Source: Aegilops tauschii subsp. strangulata
Lineage: Eukaryota; Streptophyta; Magnoliopsida; Poales; Poaceae
Length of the DNA stretch: 64,000 nucleotides
Direction: 5' to 3'
Assembly: GCF_002575655.3 (NCBI RefSeq)
Contig: NC_053036.3
Location: 642,900,736 to 642,964,735, forward strand
The position numbers and the translations under genes were made by a program. Below the pieces are notes generated by a model that made no database searches, was not told the DNA's origin, and saw only the letters and a list, made by a program, of their open reading frames with translations. The stretch's first letter is position 1, and the number at the start of each line of letters is the position of its first letter. Below are positions 22,036 through 32,965 of the stretch, piece after piece.

Positions 22036-23436
22036 TGATAACCCACAAGTATAGGGGATCGCAACAGTTTTCGAGGGTAGAGTATTCAACCCAAATTTAT
22101 TGATTCGACACAAGGGGAGCCAAAGAATATTCTCAAGTATTACCAGTTGAGTTGTCAATTCAACCACACCTGGATAACTTAGTATCTGCAGCAAAGTATT
22201 TAGTAGCAAAGTAGTATGGAAGTAACAGTAACGGTAGCAAAAGTAACAGTAGCAGTTTTGTAGTAATTGTAACAGTGGCAACGGCAACGTAACTAAGCAA
22301 AGATCAATATGTGAAAAGCTCGTAGGCATTGGATCAGTGATGGATAATCATGTCGGATGCTATTCCTCATGTAATAGTTATAACATAGGGTGACACAGAA
22401 CTAGCTCCAGTTCATCAATGTAATGTAGGCATGTATTCTGAATATAGTCATACATGCTTATGGAAAAGAACTTGCATGACATCTTTTGTCCTACCCTCCC
22501 GTGGTAGCGGGGTCCTATTGGAAACGAAGGGATATTCAGGCCTCCTTTTAATAGAGTACCGGACCAAAGCATTAACACTTAGTGAATACATGAACTCCTC
22601 AAACTACGGTCATCACCGGTAAGTATCCCGATTATTGTCACTTCAGGGTTAACGGATCATAACACATAATAGGTGACTATAGACATGCAAGATAGGATCA
22701 AGAACTCACATATATTCATGAAAACATAATAGGTTCATATCTGAAATCATGGCACTCGGGCCCTAGTGACAAGCATTAAGCATATATTGCAAAGTCATAG
22801 CAACATCAATCTCAGAACATAGTGGATACTAGGGATCAAACCCTAACAAAACTAACTTGATTACATGATAAATCTCATCCAACCCATCACCGTCCAGCAA
22901 GCCTACGATGGAATTACTCACGCACGGCGGTGAGCATCATGAAATTGGTGATGGAGGATGGTTGATGATGACGGCGGCAATGGATTCCCCTCTCCGGAGC
23001 CCCGAACGGACTCCAGATCAGCCCTCCCGAGAGAGTTTAGGGCTTGTCGGCGGCTCCGTATCGTAAAACGCGATGAATCCTTCTCTCCCTTTTTTTCTCC
23101 CCGAACGTGAATATATGGAGTTGGAGTTGAGGTCGGTGGAGCTCCAGGGGGCCCACGAGGCAGGGGCGCGCCCTAGGGGGGGCGCCCCCACCCTCGTGGA
23201 CAGGGTGTGGGCCCCCTGGTGCTGATTCTTTTGCCAATATTTTTTATTAATTCCAAAAAGTTGCTCCGTGGATTTTCAGGTCATTCCGAGAACTTCTATT
23301 TCTGCACAAAAATAACACCATGGCAGTTCTGCTGAAAACAACGTCAGTCTGGGTTAGTTCCATTCAAATCATGCAAGTTAGAGTCCAAAACAAGGGCAAA
23401 AGTGTTTGGAAAAGTAGATACGATGGAGACGTATCA
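22036..23436 (-). repeat. Element A, right (5') LTR
   Basis: 1401 bp, TGATAACCC...GTATCA. Its GC palindrome (~23150-23206) is longer than that in the left LTR because it retains a GCGCGCCCTAGGGGGGGCGCC insert. Confidence 0.93.
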
Positions 23437-23441
23437 ATGGC

Positions 23442-24124
23442 GGCTGCGATGGCTAGGTTAGGAGCGCGGCGGCGGTGCTCGAAGTAGGCGAGGAAGAACT
23501 CGACAGCGTGACGAAGACCAACACAGATGGTGGCGTTCCCATGCCTAGGAAGGCAGCGCGACGCATAGCACACAGAAGTCGACGCGCATGGACGATGAAG
23601 TGGACCACGTGCCGCAGTGCTACGACCAAAGGGCGACGCAGCAGCAGCGCGCGGGTTGAGGCGACGACGGGGAAGACCTCAGGGCGGTGGTCGAGACCGC
23701 GTGCCACGCTCGCTACAGCCCAATGGGGCGAGCAGATGGCCTCCGGGCGGCGGCGGACTACGGGCCTTGGCACTATGGCCAGAAGGGGCAACCCAGTGGC
23801 AACGTGCGGGTCGGTGCAACCGTGGTGAAGACCTCGAGGTGGCGGCAGGGACTACGTGAAATGCTTGCTATGACTCGGTGGGGCGACGGAGCGGCAGCGC
23901 GAGGGTTGGTGCGCCCATGGGAACGGCCTGGAGCGGACGACCTTAGGGCGGCAGCAGACCGCGGCACTACCGCCCGAAAGGGCGACGGAACGGAAGCGCG
24001 GGTCGGTGTAGTTGTGGGGAGAACCACAAGACGGAGACACAAAGGTTCGATTGGGCAACAGAGCGGTAACCCGGTGCTCAGTCGGTGAAGAGACGCGCAT
24101 ACGTCGAAACATGATGTTGTACCA
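23442..24124 (-). mobile_element. Internal sequence of short-LTR copia-like element, part 2
   Basis: Continuation of 6026-6344 beyond element A. Strongly GC-rich, with long overlapping ORFs in several frames that are composition artefacts. Near 24107-24124 the sequence ATGATGTTGTACCA resembles an inverted TGGTA-type copia PBS next to the LTR. Confidence 0.5.
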
Positions 24125-24324
24125 AACAACAGAAGTTAAACACTTTCGATAGTAAAAAGTGAGAAGGATTGGCGGAATATGATGAATGTATTATTGAGCT
24201 TCGAGGGCGAGTATATATTGAGTACTAGATTTGTAGGGTAAGATGTCTCTCCTGGAGATAAGGTAGGAGATAGATTAGAAATCCTAGATTACCAAATACA
24301 TATATCCCAAATATATCTCTAACA
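24125..24324 (-). mobile_element. Short copia-like LTR, minus orientation
   Basis: Contains GGATTGGCGGAATATGATG... and ends ATATCTCTAACA|TCCCCC. It is an inverted, diverged copy of the LTR at 24433-24610 (for example CATCATATTCCGCCATTCC there). Its left edge is blurred. Confidence 0.6.
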
Positions 24325-24432
24325 TCCCCCGTAGTCGTAGCGGTAGCGTTGCGAACAACAAGAGCGTCGCGGACGGTCAAGCTGGAGAGAATAGCGGCCG
24401 ACAGGAAACGCTACCGCTACGACTAGGGGGGA
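24325..24432. repeat. 108-bp palindromic junction between two inverted LTRs
   Basis: The arms TCCCCCGTAGTCGTAGCGG (24325-24343) and its inverse CCGCTACGACTAGGGGGGA (24414-24432) face each other and are continuous with inverted LTRs on both sides. The result is a long inverted repeat of several hundred bases. The arms look like polypurine-tract ends of two elements meeting head to head. Confidence 0.8.
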
Positions 24433-24610
24433 TGTTAGAGATATATTTGGGATACATGTATTTGGTAGTCTAGGATTTGTAATCTGTCTCCTGCCTTATC
24501 TCCAGGAGAGGCGTCCTGCCCTCCAAGTCTTGTACCCAATATATACTCGCCCTCGAGGCTCAATGATACATTCATCATATTCCGCCATTCCTTCTCTCTC
24601 CCTTCTAACA
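24433..24610 (+). mobile_element. Short 5' LTR of copia-like element (host of solo LTR, element C and Angela)
   Basis: 178 bp, TGTTAGAGATATATTTGG...CCTTCTAACA, with matching inverted termini (TGTTAGA/TCTAACA). A TATA-like CCCAATATATACTCG lies at ~24535. It is followed at once by TGGTATCAG (24611-24619), the initiator-tRNA-Met PBS typical of copia elements. Confidence 0.8.
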
Positions 24611-25002
24611 TGGTATCAGCCTTACCTCGATCCTAAACCCTAGCCTCTGCCGTTTCCGCACCCTCGCGCCGCCTCCGAGGCGGTCGGCCTCCATGAACGC
24701 CGCCGGGGCCGCGTCGCCCGTACCTAGGTTTCGTCCACCGGTCGTGTTGACCGGTTGACCTAGAGAGTCTTTTTCCCGAGCCCTTGCTCCAAGTTTTTCT
24801 CTCTCCCACTGGCACCTTGATTGACGTTTTTGTTTTTGGTTTTCCAATCTATGCTTGATCGGTTTGCGTCGTCCGCCGCCGCCGTCGACCCCCGTGCGCC
24901 TCTACTCCGACACCGGCACAACCGGCAGGCTCTTCACTGACCCGACGGCCTCGCGCGACAGGAGGCCCCTCACGGCCGTCGTCCGCGTGCCGGCCCGCTC
25001 GT
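24611..25002 (+). mobile_element. Copia-like internal sequence, part 1 (PBS and leader)
   Basis: PBS TGGTATCAG, then a GC-rich leader and coding-like stretch. It continues at 26498-26588 and 36211-36635 on the far sides of later insertions. The separate pieces share phrases such as CGGCCCGCTCGT/CGGCCCGCCCGT, which suggests internal repetition. No capsid, protease or RT motif is present in the ~0.9 kb retained. Confidence 0.6.
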
Positions 25003-26497
25003 TGATACATCCATTTTGCATCATGCTTTTATACCATTATTTATTGCATTATGGGCTGTTATTACACCTTATATCACAATACTTATGCCTTTCTCTCTTA
25101 TTTTATAAGGTTTAGATGAAGAGGGAGAATGCCGACAGCTGGAATTCTGGACTAGAAAATGTGCAAATATTAGAGACCTATTCTCCACAACTCCAAAAGT
25201 CCTGAAACTTCACGGCGATCAGTTTTGGAATAAATAAAAAAATATTGAGCGAAGAAAGCACCAGAGGGGGGCCGCCAGCCAGCCACAAGGGTGGAGGGCG
25301 CACCCCCCGTCCTTATGGGCCCCCTGGCAGGCTCTCGACGCCCATCTTCTGCTATATGATGTGTTTTGACCTGGAAAAAATCAGAAGGAAGCTTTCGGGA
25401 CGAAGCGCCGCCGTCTCGAGGTGGAACCTGGGCAGAACCAATCTAGGGCTATGGCGGAGCTGTTCTACCGAGGAAACATCCCTCCGGGAGGGGGAAATCG
25501 TCACCATCGTCATCACCATCGATCCTCTCATCGAGAGGGGTTCAATCTCCATCAACATCTTCACCAGCAACATCTCCTCTCAAACCCTAGTTCATCTCTT
25601 GTATCTGATCTTTGTCTCAAAACCTCAGATTGGTACCTGTGGGTTGCTAGTAGTGTTGATTACTCCTTGTAGTTGATGCTAGTTGGTTTATTGGGTAGAA
25701 GATCATATGTTCAGATCCTTAATGATAATTAATACTCCTCTGATTATGAACATGAATATGCTTTGTGAGTAGTTACGTTTGTTCCTGAGGACATGAGAGA
25801 AGTCTTGTTATAAGTAATCATGTGAATTTGGTATTCGTTTGATATTTTGATGAGATGTATGTTGTCTTTCGTCTAGTGGTGTTATGTGAACGTCGAATAC
25901 ATGACACTTCACCATGTTTTGGGCCTAGGGGAAGCATTTGGGAAGTAATAAGTAGATGATGGGTTGCTAGAGTGGCAGAAGCTTAAACCCTAGTTTATGT
26001 GTTGCTTCGTAAGGGGCTGATTTGGATCCATATGTTTCATGCTATGGTTAGGTTTACCTTAATTCTTCTTTCGTAGTTGCGGATGCTTGCGAGAGGGGTT
26101 AATCATAAGTGGGAGGCTTGTCCAAGGAAGGGAAGCACCCAAGCACCGGTCCACCCACATATCAAATTATGAAAGTAACGAACGCGAATCATGTGAAGCA
26201 TGAAGAAAACTAACTTGACAACAATTCCCATGTGTCCTCAGGAGCGCTTTGCTTTATATAAGAGTTCGTCCAGGCTTTTCCTTTGCTACAAAAAGGATTG
26301 GGCCACCTTGCTGCACCTTGTCTACTTTACCCGTTACAAATTATCTTATCACAAAACTATCTGTTACCGATAATTTCAGTGCTTGCAGAGAATACCTTGC
26401 TGAAAACCGCTTGTCATTTCCTTCTGCTCCTCGTTGGGTTCGACAATTTTACTTATCGAAAGTACTACGATAGATCCCCTATACTTGGGGGTCATCA
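25003..26497 (+). mobile_element. Solo gypsy LTR, same family as element C, plus orientation
   Basis: 1495 bp from TGATACATCCATTTTGC to CTTGGGGGTCATCA; no internal sequence or partner LTR in this orientation. Flanks are CTCGT (24998-25002) and CCAGT (26498-26502), a TSD with two mismatches. It contains the GC palindrome in inverted sense at ~25262-25325. Probably formed by LTR-LTR recombination. Confidence 0.8.
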
Positions 26498-26588
26498 CCA
26501 GTCGATCTACGCCGGCCGTCACCGCCCTCTCCGATCGGGACACCTGCTTCGCCCCGACCCGTCGGCCTCGCACCAAGCGGCGGCCCAT

Positions 26589-28078
26589 TGATGACCCACA
26601 AGTGTAGGGGATCTATCGTAGTCCTTTCAATAAGAGTGTCGAACCCAACGAGGAGCAGAAGGAAATGACAAGCAGTTTTCAGTAAGGTATTCTCTGCAAG
26701 CACTGAAATTGTAGGTAACAGATAGTTTTGTGATAAGATAACTTGTAACGGGTAACAAGCAATGAAAGTAAATAAAGTGCAGCAAGGTGGCCCAATCCTT
26801 TTTGTAGCAAAGGACAAGCCTGTACTAGTTCTTATATGGAGAAGAGCGCTCCCGAGGACACATGGGAATTATCGTCAAGCTAGTTTTCATCACGCTCAAA
26901 TGATTCGCGTTCGTTACCTTGATAATTTGATATGTGGGTGGACCGGTGCTTGGGTACTGCCCTTTCTTGGACAAGCATCCCACTTATGATTAACCCCTAG
27001 TGCAAGCATCTGCAACTACAAAAGAAGTATTAAGGTAAACCTAACCATAGCATGAAACATATGGATCCAAATCAGCCCCTTACGAAGCAACGCATAAACT
27101 AGGGTTTAAGCTTCTGTCACTCTAGCAACCCATCATCTACTTATTACTTCCCAATGCCTTCCTATAGGCCCAAACAATGGTGAAGTGTCATGTAGTCAAC
27201 GTTCAAATAACACCACTAGAGGAGAGACAACATACGTCTCATCAAAATATCGAACGAATACCAAATTCACATGACTACTTATAGCAAGACATCTCCCATG
27301 TCCTCAGGAACAAACGTAACTAATCACAAATCATATTCATGTTCATAATCAGAGGGGTATTAATATGCATAAAGGATCTGAACATATGATCTTCCACTGA
27401 ATAAACCAACTAGCATCAACTACAAGGAGTAATCAACACTACTAGTGACCCACAGGTACCAATCTGAGGTTTTGGGACAAAGATTGAATACAAGAGATGA
27501 ACTAGGGTTTGAGAGGAGATGGTGCTGGTGAAGATGTTGATGGGGATTGACCCCCTCCCGATGATAGGATCGTTGGTGATGATTTCCCCCTCCCGGAGGG
27601 ATGATTCCCCGGCAGAACAGCTCCGCCAGAGCCCTAGATTGGTTCCACCAACGTTCCGCCTCGTGGCGGCGGTGTCTCGTCCCGAAAGCTTGCTTATGAT
27701 TTTTCCAGGGTAAAAGACTTCATATAGCAGAAGATGGTCACCGGAAGGCTGCCAGGGGGCCCACGAGGCAGGGGGCAGGGCGCGCCCCCACACTCGTGGA
27801 CGGTGGGTGGCCCCCCTCTGGTATTTCTTCAGCTCAGTATTTTTTATTAATTCCAAAATGACTTTCGTGGAGTTTCAGGACTTTTGGAGTTGCGCAGAAT
27901 AGGTCTCTAATATTTGCTCCTTTTCCAGCCCAGAATCCCAGCTGTCGGCATTCTCCCTCTTCATGTAAACCTTGTAAAATAAGAGAGAATAGGCATAAGT
28001 ATTGTGACATAACGTGTAATAACAGCCCATAATGCAATAAATATCGATATAAAAGCATGATGCAAAATGGACGCATCA
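26589..28078 (-). repeat. Element C, left (3') LTR
   Basis: TGATGACCCACAAGTG...TGGACGCATCA. GC palindrome at ~27758-27808. It is the inverted counterpart of the solo LTR ending 91 bp to its left. Confidence 0.94.
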
Positions 28079-29567
28079 ACTCCCCCAAGCTCAGACCTCG
28101 CTTGTCCTCAAGCGAAGGCCGATATCGAGAAATATGTCCAGATGTTTAGAGATAGAGGTGTCAATAAAATAAAATACGGACATGAGGGCATCATGATCAT
28201 TCTTACAACAGCAACATATATATATTTTGTCATATGATTTCTTATGCTAAAGTAACAATCTATTCACAATGTCAAGTATGAATCAGAAACTTCATGGGGA
28301 ACTAACAAACTATGATCTCGGTCATTGAAGAAATTGCAATTTATCATAACATCGGAAGGAGTCAATATAAGAGATTTTCAGCAAGTCCACATACTCAACC
28401 GTCATTTAGTCTTTCATAATTGCTAACACTCACGCAATACTTATGGGTATGGAGTTTTAATCGGACACAGAGAAATATAGGGGCTTATAGTGTTGCCTCC
28501 CAACTTTTTACCTCAAGGGTAATGTCAACAATAATAGTTCATGCTAACTTACATCCAACTGGATATATATAGCAGGATCTTTCCAACATGAGGTGCTTGC
28601 CAAAGGATAAAATGTAAAAAGGAAAGGTGAAGATCACCATGACTCTTGCATAATGTATAAGACAAGAAGTAAAAGATAGGCCCTTCGCAGAGGGAAGCAG
28701 AGGTTGTCATGTGCTTTTATGGTTGGATGCATGAAATTTAATGCGAAAGAACGTCACTTTATATTGCCACTTGTGATACGAACCTTTATTATGCACTTCG
28801 TCGCTTTTATTACTTTCATATCACAAGATCGTATAAAGCTTATTTTCTCCACACTAATAAGTCATACATATTCAGAAAGCAATTTTTATTGCATGCAACA
28901 TGACAACTTACTTGAAGGATCTTACTCAATCCATAGGTAGATATGGTGGACTCTCATGGCAAAACTGGGTTTAAGGATATGTGGAAGCACAAGTAGTATC
29001 TCTACTTGGTGCAAGGAATTTGGCTAGCATGAGAGGGAAAGGCAAGCTCAACATGTTGGATGATCCATGACAATATACTTTATTTCGAATATAAGAAAAC
29101 ATAACCCATTACGTTGTCTTCCTTGTCCAACGTCAACTCTTTAGCATGTCATATTTTAATGAGTGCTCACAATCATAAAAGATGTCCAAGATAGTATATT
29201 TATATGTGAAAACCTCTCTTTCTTTATTACTTCCTATTAATTGCAACGATGACCAAAACTATGTTTGCCACCTCTCAACAACTTTTATTCATCATACTCT
29301 TTATATGTGAAGTCATTACTCTCCATAAGATCAATATGATCTCTTTATTTCTTTTTATACTTCTTTTTCTTTTATTCCCTCAAGATCATAGCAAGAAAGC
29401 AAAGCCCTTGACTCAACACTAATCTTTATTATATATAGCTCACAGACTGGATTACATAGAGGGATCATAAAGCAAACACTCACTACTAAATCATACTAAA
29501 ACTTTATTCTACTAGATTAAGATATTACTAAAAGGAACAAACTAAGAAAAACGGTAAAGATAGGAGT
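28079..29567. other. Element C 3' internal untranslated region
   Basis: Polypurine tract at the left edge, then 1.5 kb of AT-rich sequence with no convincing ORF. Shares the phrase TAGGCCCTTCGC.GAGGGAAGCAG (~28676-28701) with element A at ~8220, showing that the 3' regions of A and C are related. Confidence 0.6.
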
Positions 29568-30045
29568 GTGATGGTGATACGATACCGGGGCAACTCCCCC
29601 AAGCTTGGCAGTTGCCAAGGGGAGTGCCCATACCCATGTGTTTATGTCTCCTTCTTCGGAGGTGGTGATGATGTAGGCTTCTTCCTTAATTTGCGCTTGA
29701 GGATGGAATTTTGCTCCCTTAGATCATCGATCTCCTACTCAAGGCTTAATATCCTTTTGCATAGTTCCTATTTGTTCTCCTACAAGCGAAAAGGGATAAA
29801 CTCGATCTTAGGTTTCTTTGCTCTATCAGGGAGGCTTGACTTTTTAAACTCCACATGCATGTCCCTGGGTTGAGGTAATGGGACTTCATCTTAATCTGAG
29901 CTCGTCTCCTCCTTTCCCTTAGCCTCGTAGTCTTCTTCTTCCTTAGTGGTCCAACCATAATGCTCCAAGTCCCCGTAGACCTTAGGGTCTACAAGGTAAT
30001 CAGCCACATAGCTTTCTCCCTCTGAATCCTGAGACGACTTATTGC
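29568..30045 (-). pseudogene. Env-position ORF remnant of element C
   Basis: Minus-strand reading from ~30045 gives an acidic stretch (EGESYVADYLVDPKVYGD) and then a Lys/Glu-rich region with several stops, ending near the conserved phrase CCCCCAAGCTTGG. It sits where element A has its env-position ORF and likewise follows an LTR-like module (30170-30400). It is too decayed to name. Confidence 0.45.
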
Positions 30046-30119
30046 TCTAACCTGCGGCAGAAACAACTGAAAACAAAAATGGAGGATTTCGTCGTGGTAC
30101 AGTGGTCAAAACCTTCGGG

Positions 30120-30356
30120 AGACTATATAATGAATTTTTACCGACAAAAAGAAGCATCGTGCAAGAAAACGGAGTCCGGAGAGCACACGAGGTGCCCATG
30201 AGGCGCCCAGGGGGGTAGGGCGCGCCCTCCACCCTCGTGGATGCCTCGTGTCCTTCCCGGACTACTTCTTATTTTCCTATTTTCTTAAATATTCCAAAAC
30301 GGAGAAAATTGCTATTAGGACTGTTTTGGAGTCGGTTTACTTACCGTACCACATAC
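30120..30356 (-). promoter_or_regulatory. LTR-U3-like module upstream of the env-position remnant (element C)
   Basis: Contains the GC palindrome GCACACGAGG...GGGCGCGCCC...CCTCGTGG (~30182-30240). The flank CTGTTTTGGAGTCGG...CCTTTTCGG resembles the CCGTTTGGACTCCGTTTGAT...TTTTCTTCG flank of the element B LTR. A TATA-like ATTATATAGTC follows on the minus strand (~30124-30134). It lies between the integrase stop and the env-position remnant. Confidence 0.4.
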
Positions 30357-32150
30357 CTATTCCTTTTCGGAGTCTGAAACGTTCTGGAAAGTGTCCCTTA
30401 TGTATTCCTCGGGGGTTACGGTTTCAATAACATTAGTTTCAACATTTATAGGATTACCTGAGATATAATGTTCGATCCTTTGACCGTTCACCACCTTTGG
30501 ATTGGTGCCTTCGAAGTTGTTGATTTTTATAGCACCGAAACGATAGACCTCCTCGATAATGTAAGGGCCTTCCCATTTAGAGAGAAGTTTTCCTGCAAAA
30601 AATCTTAAACGAGAGTTGTATAGCAAAACATAATCACCTACATTAAACTCACGCTTCTGTATCCTTTTGTCATGCCACCTTTTAACTTTTTCTTTAAACA
30701 GTTTGGCATTCTCATAGGCCTGGGTTCTCCATTCATCAAGTGAGCTAATATCTGATAACCTCTTCTCACCGGCAAGTTTGAAATCATAATTGAGCTCATT
30801 AATGGCCCAATATGCCTTATGTTCTAGTTCGAGAGGTAAGTGACATGCTTTTCCATAAACCATTTTGTATGGAGACATGCCCATAGGATTCTTATATGCA
30901 GTTCTATAGGCCCATAATGCATCATCAAGTTTCTTGGACCAATTCTTTCTAGATCTATTAACAGTCTCTTGCAAAATTAATTTAAGCTCTCTATTGCTAA
31001 GTTCTACTTGGCCACTAGACTGTGGGTGATATGGAGATGCAATTCTATGATTAACATCATACTTAGCAAGCATTTTACGAAAAGCACCATGAATAAAATG
31101 TGAACCACCATCATTCATTAAATATCTAGGGACTCCAAACCTCGGAAAAATAACTTCTTTAAGCATCTTAATAGAGGTGTTATGATCAGCACTACTAGTT
31201 GGAATAGCTTCTACCCACTTAGTAACGTAATCAACAGCAACTAAAATATGTGTATACCCATTAGAGGAAGGAAACGGTCCCATATGATCAAAGCCCCAAA
31301 CATCAAATGGTTCAATAACAAGTGAATAATTCATAGGCATTTCTTGAAATCTACTAATATTACCAATTCTTTGACATTCATCGCAAGACAAGACAAACTT
31401 ATGGGCATCCTTGAAGAGAGCAGGCCAATAAAAACCGGATTGCAATACCTTATGTGCAGTTCTATCTCTAGCGTGGTGTCCCCCATAAGCCTCGGAGTGA
31501 CACTTGTGTAGGATCTGTTCCTGTTCATGCTCAGGTACACAACGTCTAATAACACCATCTACTCCTTCTTTATAAAGGTGTGGGTCATCCCAGAAGTAAT
31601 GTCTTAAATCATAGAAAAACTTTTTCTTTTGCTGGTATGTGAAACTAGGTGGTATAAATTTAGCAACAATGTAATTAGCATAATCAGCATACCATGGAGC
31701 AGTAGGAGAAGCATTTATGATAGCTAATTGTTCATCAGGAAAGCTATCATCAATAGGTAGTGGGTCATCAAGAACATTCTCTAACCTAGACAAGTTTTCT
31801 GCAACTAGGTTCTCAGCTCCCTTTCTATCAATAATATGCAAATCAAATTCTTGTAGCAAGAGAACCCATCTAATAAGTCTAGGTTTAGCATCTTTCTTTT
31901 CCATAAGATATTTAATAGCAGCATGATCAGTGTGAACAGTTACTTTAGAATCAACAATATAAGGTCTGAACTTATCACAAGCAAATACAACTACTAAAAA
32001 TTCTTTTTCAGTAGTAGCATAATTTCTCTGGGCACTGTCTAGAGTTTTACTAGCATACTGAATAACATTTAGTTTCTTATCAACTCTTTGTCCTAGAACA
32101 GCACCTACAGCATAATCACTAGCATCACACATAATTTCAAAGGGTAAATT
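30357..32150 (-). CDS. Element C pol: RNase H and integrase
   Basis: 591 codons from [15 protein letters not shown]. The first ~110 residues are RNase H ([20 protein letters not shown]). Next come an HHCC-type zinc finger region ([10 protein letters not shown]...CDECQ) and the integrase core. The acidic triad is readable as D in GFDHMGPF, D in MNDGGSHF and E in GQVELSNRE. The C-terminal part ([26 protein letters not shown]) is the usual gypsy integrase tail. It is in the same frame as the RT ORF upstream, separated by a TAG at 32151-32153 where the family normally has a Trp/Asn context. Integrase inserts the cDNA at the target, making the 5-bp duplication. Confidence 0.93.
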   Translation of the reverse strand, partial: NLPFEIMCDASDYAVGAVLGQRVDKKLNVIQYASKTLDSAQRNYATTEKEFLVVVFACDKFRPYIVDSKVTVHTDHAAIKYLMEKKDAKPRLIRWVLLLQEFDLHIIDRKGAENLVAENLSRLENVLDDPLPIDDSFPDEQLAIINASPTAPWYADYANYIVAKFIPPSFTYQQKKKFFYDLRHYFWDDPHLYKEGVDGVIRRCVPEHEQEQILHKCHSEAYGGHHARDRTAHKVLQSGFYWPALFKDAHKFVLSCDECQRIGNISRFQEMPMNYSLVIEPFDVWGFDHMGPFPSSNGYTHILVAVDYVTKWVEAIPTSSADHNTSIKMLKEVIFPRFGVPRYLMNDGGSHFIHGAFRKMLAKYDVNHRIASPYHPQSSGQVELSNRELKLILQETVNRSRKNWSKKLDDALWAYRTAYKNPMGMSPYKMVYGKACHLPLELEHKAYWAINELNYDFKLAGEKRLSDISSLDEWRTQAYENAKLFKEKVKRWHDKRIQKREFNVGDYVLLYNSRLRFFAGKLLSKWEGPYIIEEVYRFGAIKINNFEGTNPKVVNGQRIEHYISGNPINVETNVIETVTPEEYIRDTFQNVSDSEKE

Positions 32151-32153
32151 CTA

Positions 32154-32958
32154 ATAAGGTGGCTGAACAATAGGTGCAGAAATCAAAGCTTTCTTAAGTA
32201 TTTCGAATGCTTCTACACAATCATCATCGAAGAAAAAAGGCATATCTTTTTGTAAGAGATTGGTCAGAGGCCTAGAAATTTTAGAGATGTCCTTAATGAA
32301 CCTCCTATAAAACACGACATGACCAAGGAAACTTCTTATACCTTTAATGTCCTTGGGACACGACATCTTTTCAATAGCATCAACCTTGGCTTTATCAACA
32401 TCAATACCTCTTTCAGAAATTTTATGCCCCAAGACAATGCCTTCATTAACCATAAAGTGGCACTTTTCCCAATTCAAGACAAGACTAGTATCTTCGCATC
32501 TCTGCAAAACTCGCTCAAGGTTGCTCAAGCAATCATCAAAAGAAGATCCACAAACAGAGAAATCATCCATGAAAACCTCAACAATCTTGTCACAAAAGTC
32601 AGAGAATATAGCCATCATGTATCTTTGAAAGGTAGCAGGTGCATTACATAAACCAAAAGGCATACGTCTATAAGCAAAAGTACCGAAAGGGCAAGTAAAA
32701 GTGGTCCTTTCTTGATCCTCTGCTGACACAGGTATTTGAGAGAAACCAGAGTAGCCATCTAGAAAGCAAAAATGTGTGTGTTTGGATAATCTTTCTAGCA
32801 TTTGATCAATAAAAGGCAAAGGGTAATGATCCTTTTTAGTAGCTTTATTTAATTTGCGGAAATCAATTACCATCCTATAACCTGTAACAATTCTTTGTGG
32901 GATCAATTCATCTTTATCATTAGGAACAACAGTAATGCCTCCCTTCTTTGGGACACAA
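32154..32958 (-). CDS. Element C pol: reverse transcriptase (N-terminally shortened)
   Basis: Reads from PKKGGITVV near 32958 through MVIDFRKLNKATKKDHYP, FCFLDGYSGFSQIPV and MPFGLCNAPATFQR to the catalytic FMDDFSV (32566-32586), then thumb and connection (LGHVVFYRRFI). In Athila-type pols a long segment lies between the protease and the KKGG motif. Here the protease frame runs straight into it at ~32955-32965, so an internal deletion (my estimate 150 or more codons, from family knowledge) removed the start of RT and shifted the frame. The two catalytic aspartates remain. Confidence 0.9.
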
Positions 32959-32965
32959 TGGAATT

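Larger units (their letters stand above)
6345..23436 (-). mobile_element. Athila-type Ty3/gypsy LTR retrotransposon A (complete ends, nested host of element B)
   Basis: LTRs at 6345-7727 and 22036-23436 flank the element. The 5-bp TSD ATGGC is perfect (6340-6344 and 23437-23441). The minus strand is sense: a polypurine tract (GGGGGAGT at 7728-7735) lies beside the left LTR. A PBS of the tRNA-Asp type used by Athila elements, with two mismatches, lies beside the right LTR (22007-22024). The internal region, without B, is ~6.7 kb. It carries gag-protease and an env-position ORF but no RT, RNase H or integrase that I can find, so it is non-autonomous. Its own gag was already split by the insertion of B. 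Confidence 0.93.

Noticed and set aside
23475..24129. Several overlapping GC-rich ORFs on both strands
   Set aside because: Open frames in all directions are expected at this GC content; no conserved motif, and the region is retroelement interior.
5870..24324. Treating the two short minus-strand LTRs (5870-6025 and 24125-24324) as a matching pair of one element
   Set aside because: They share layout but are clearly diverged and differ in length, and no TSD links them; they may be from different family members.
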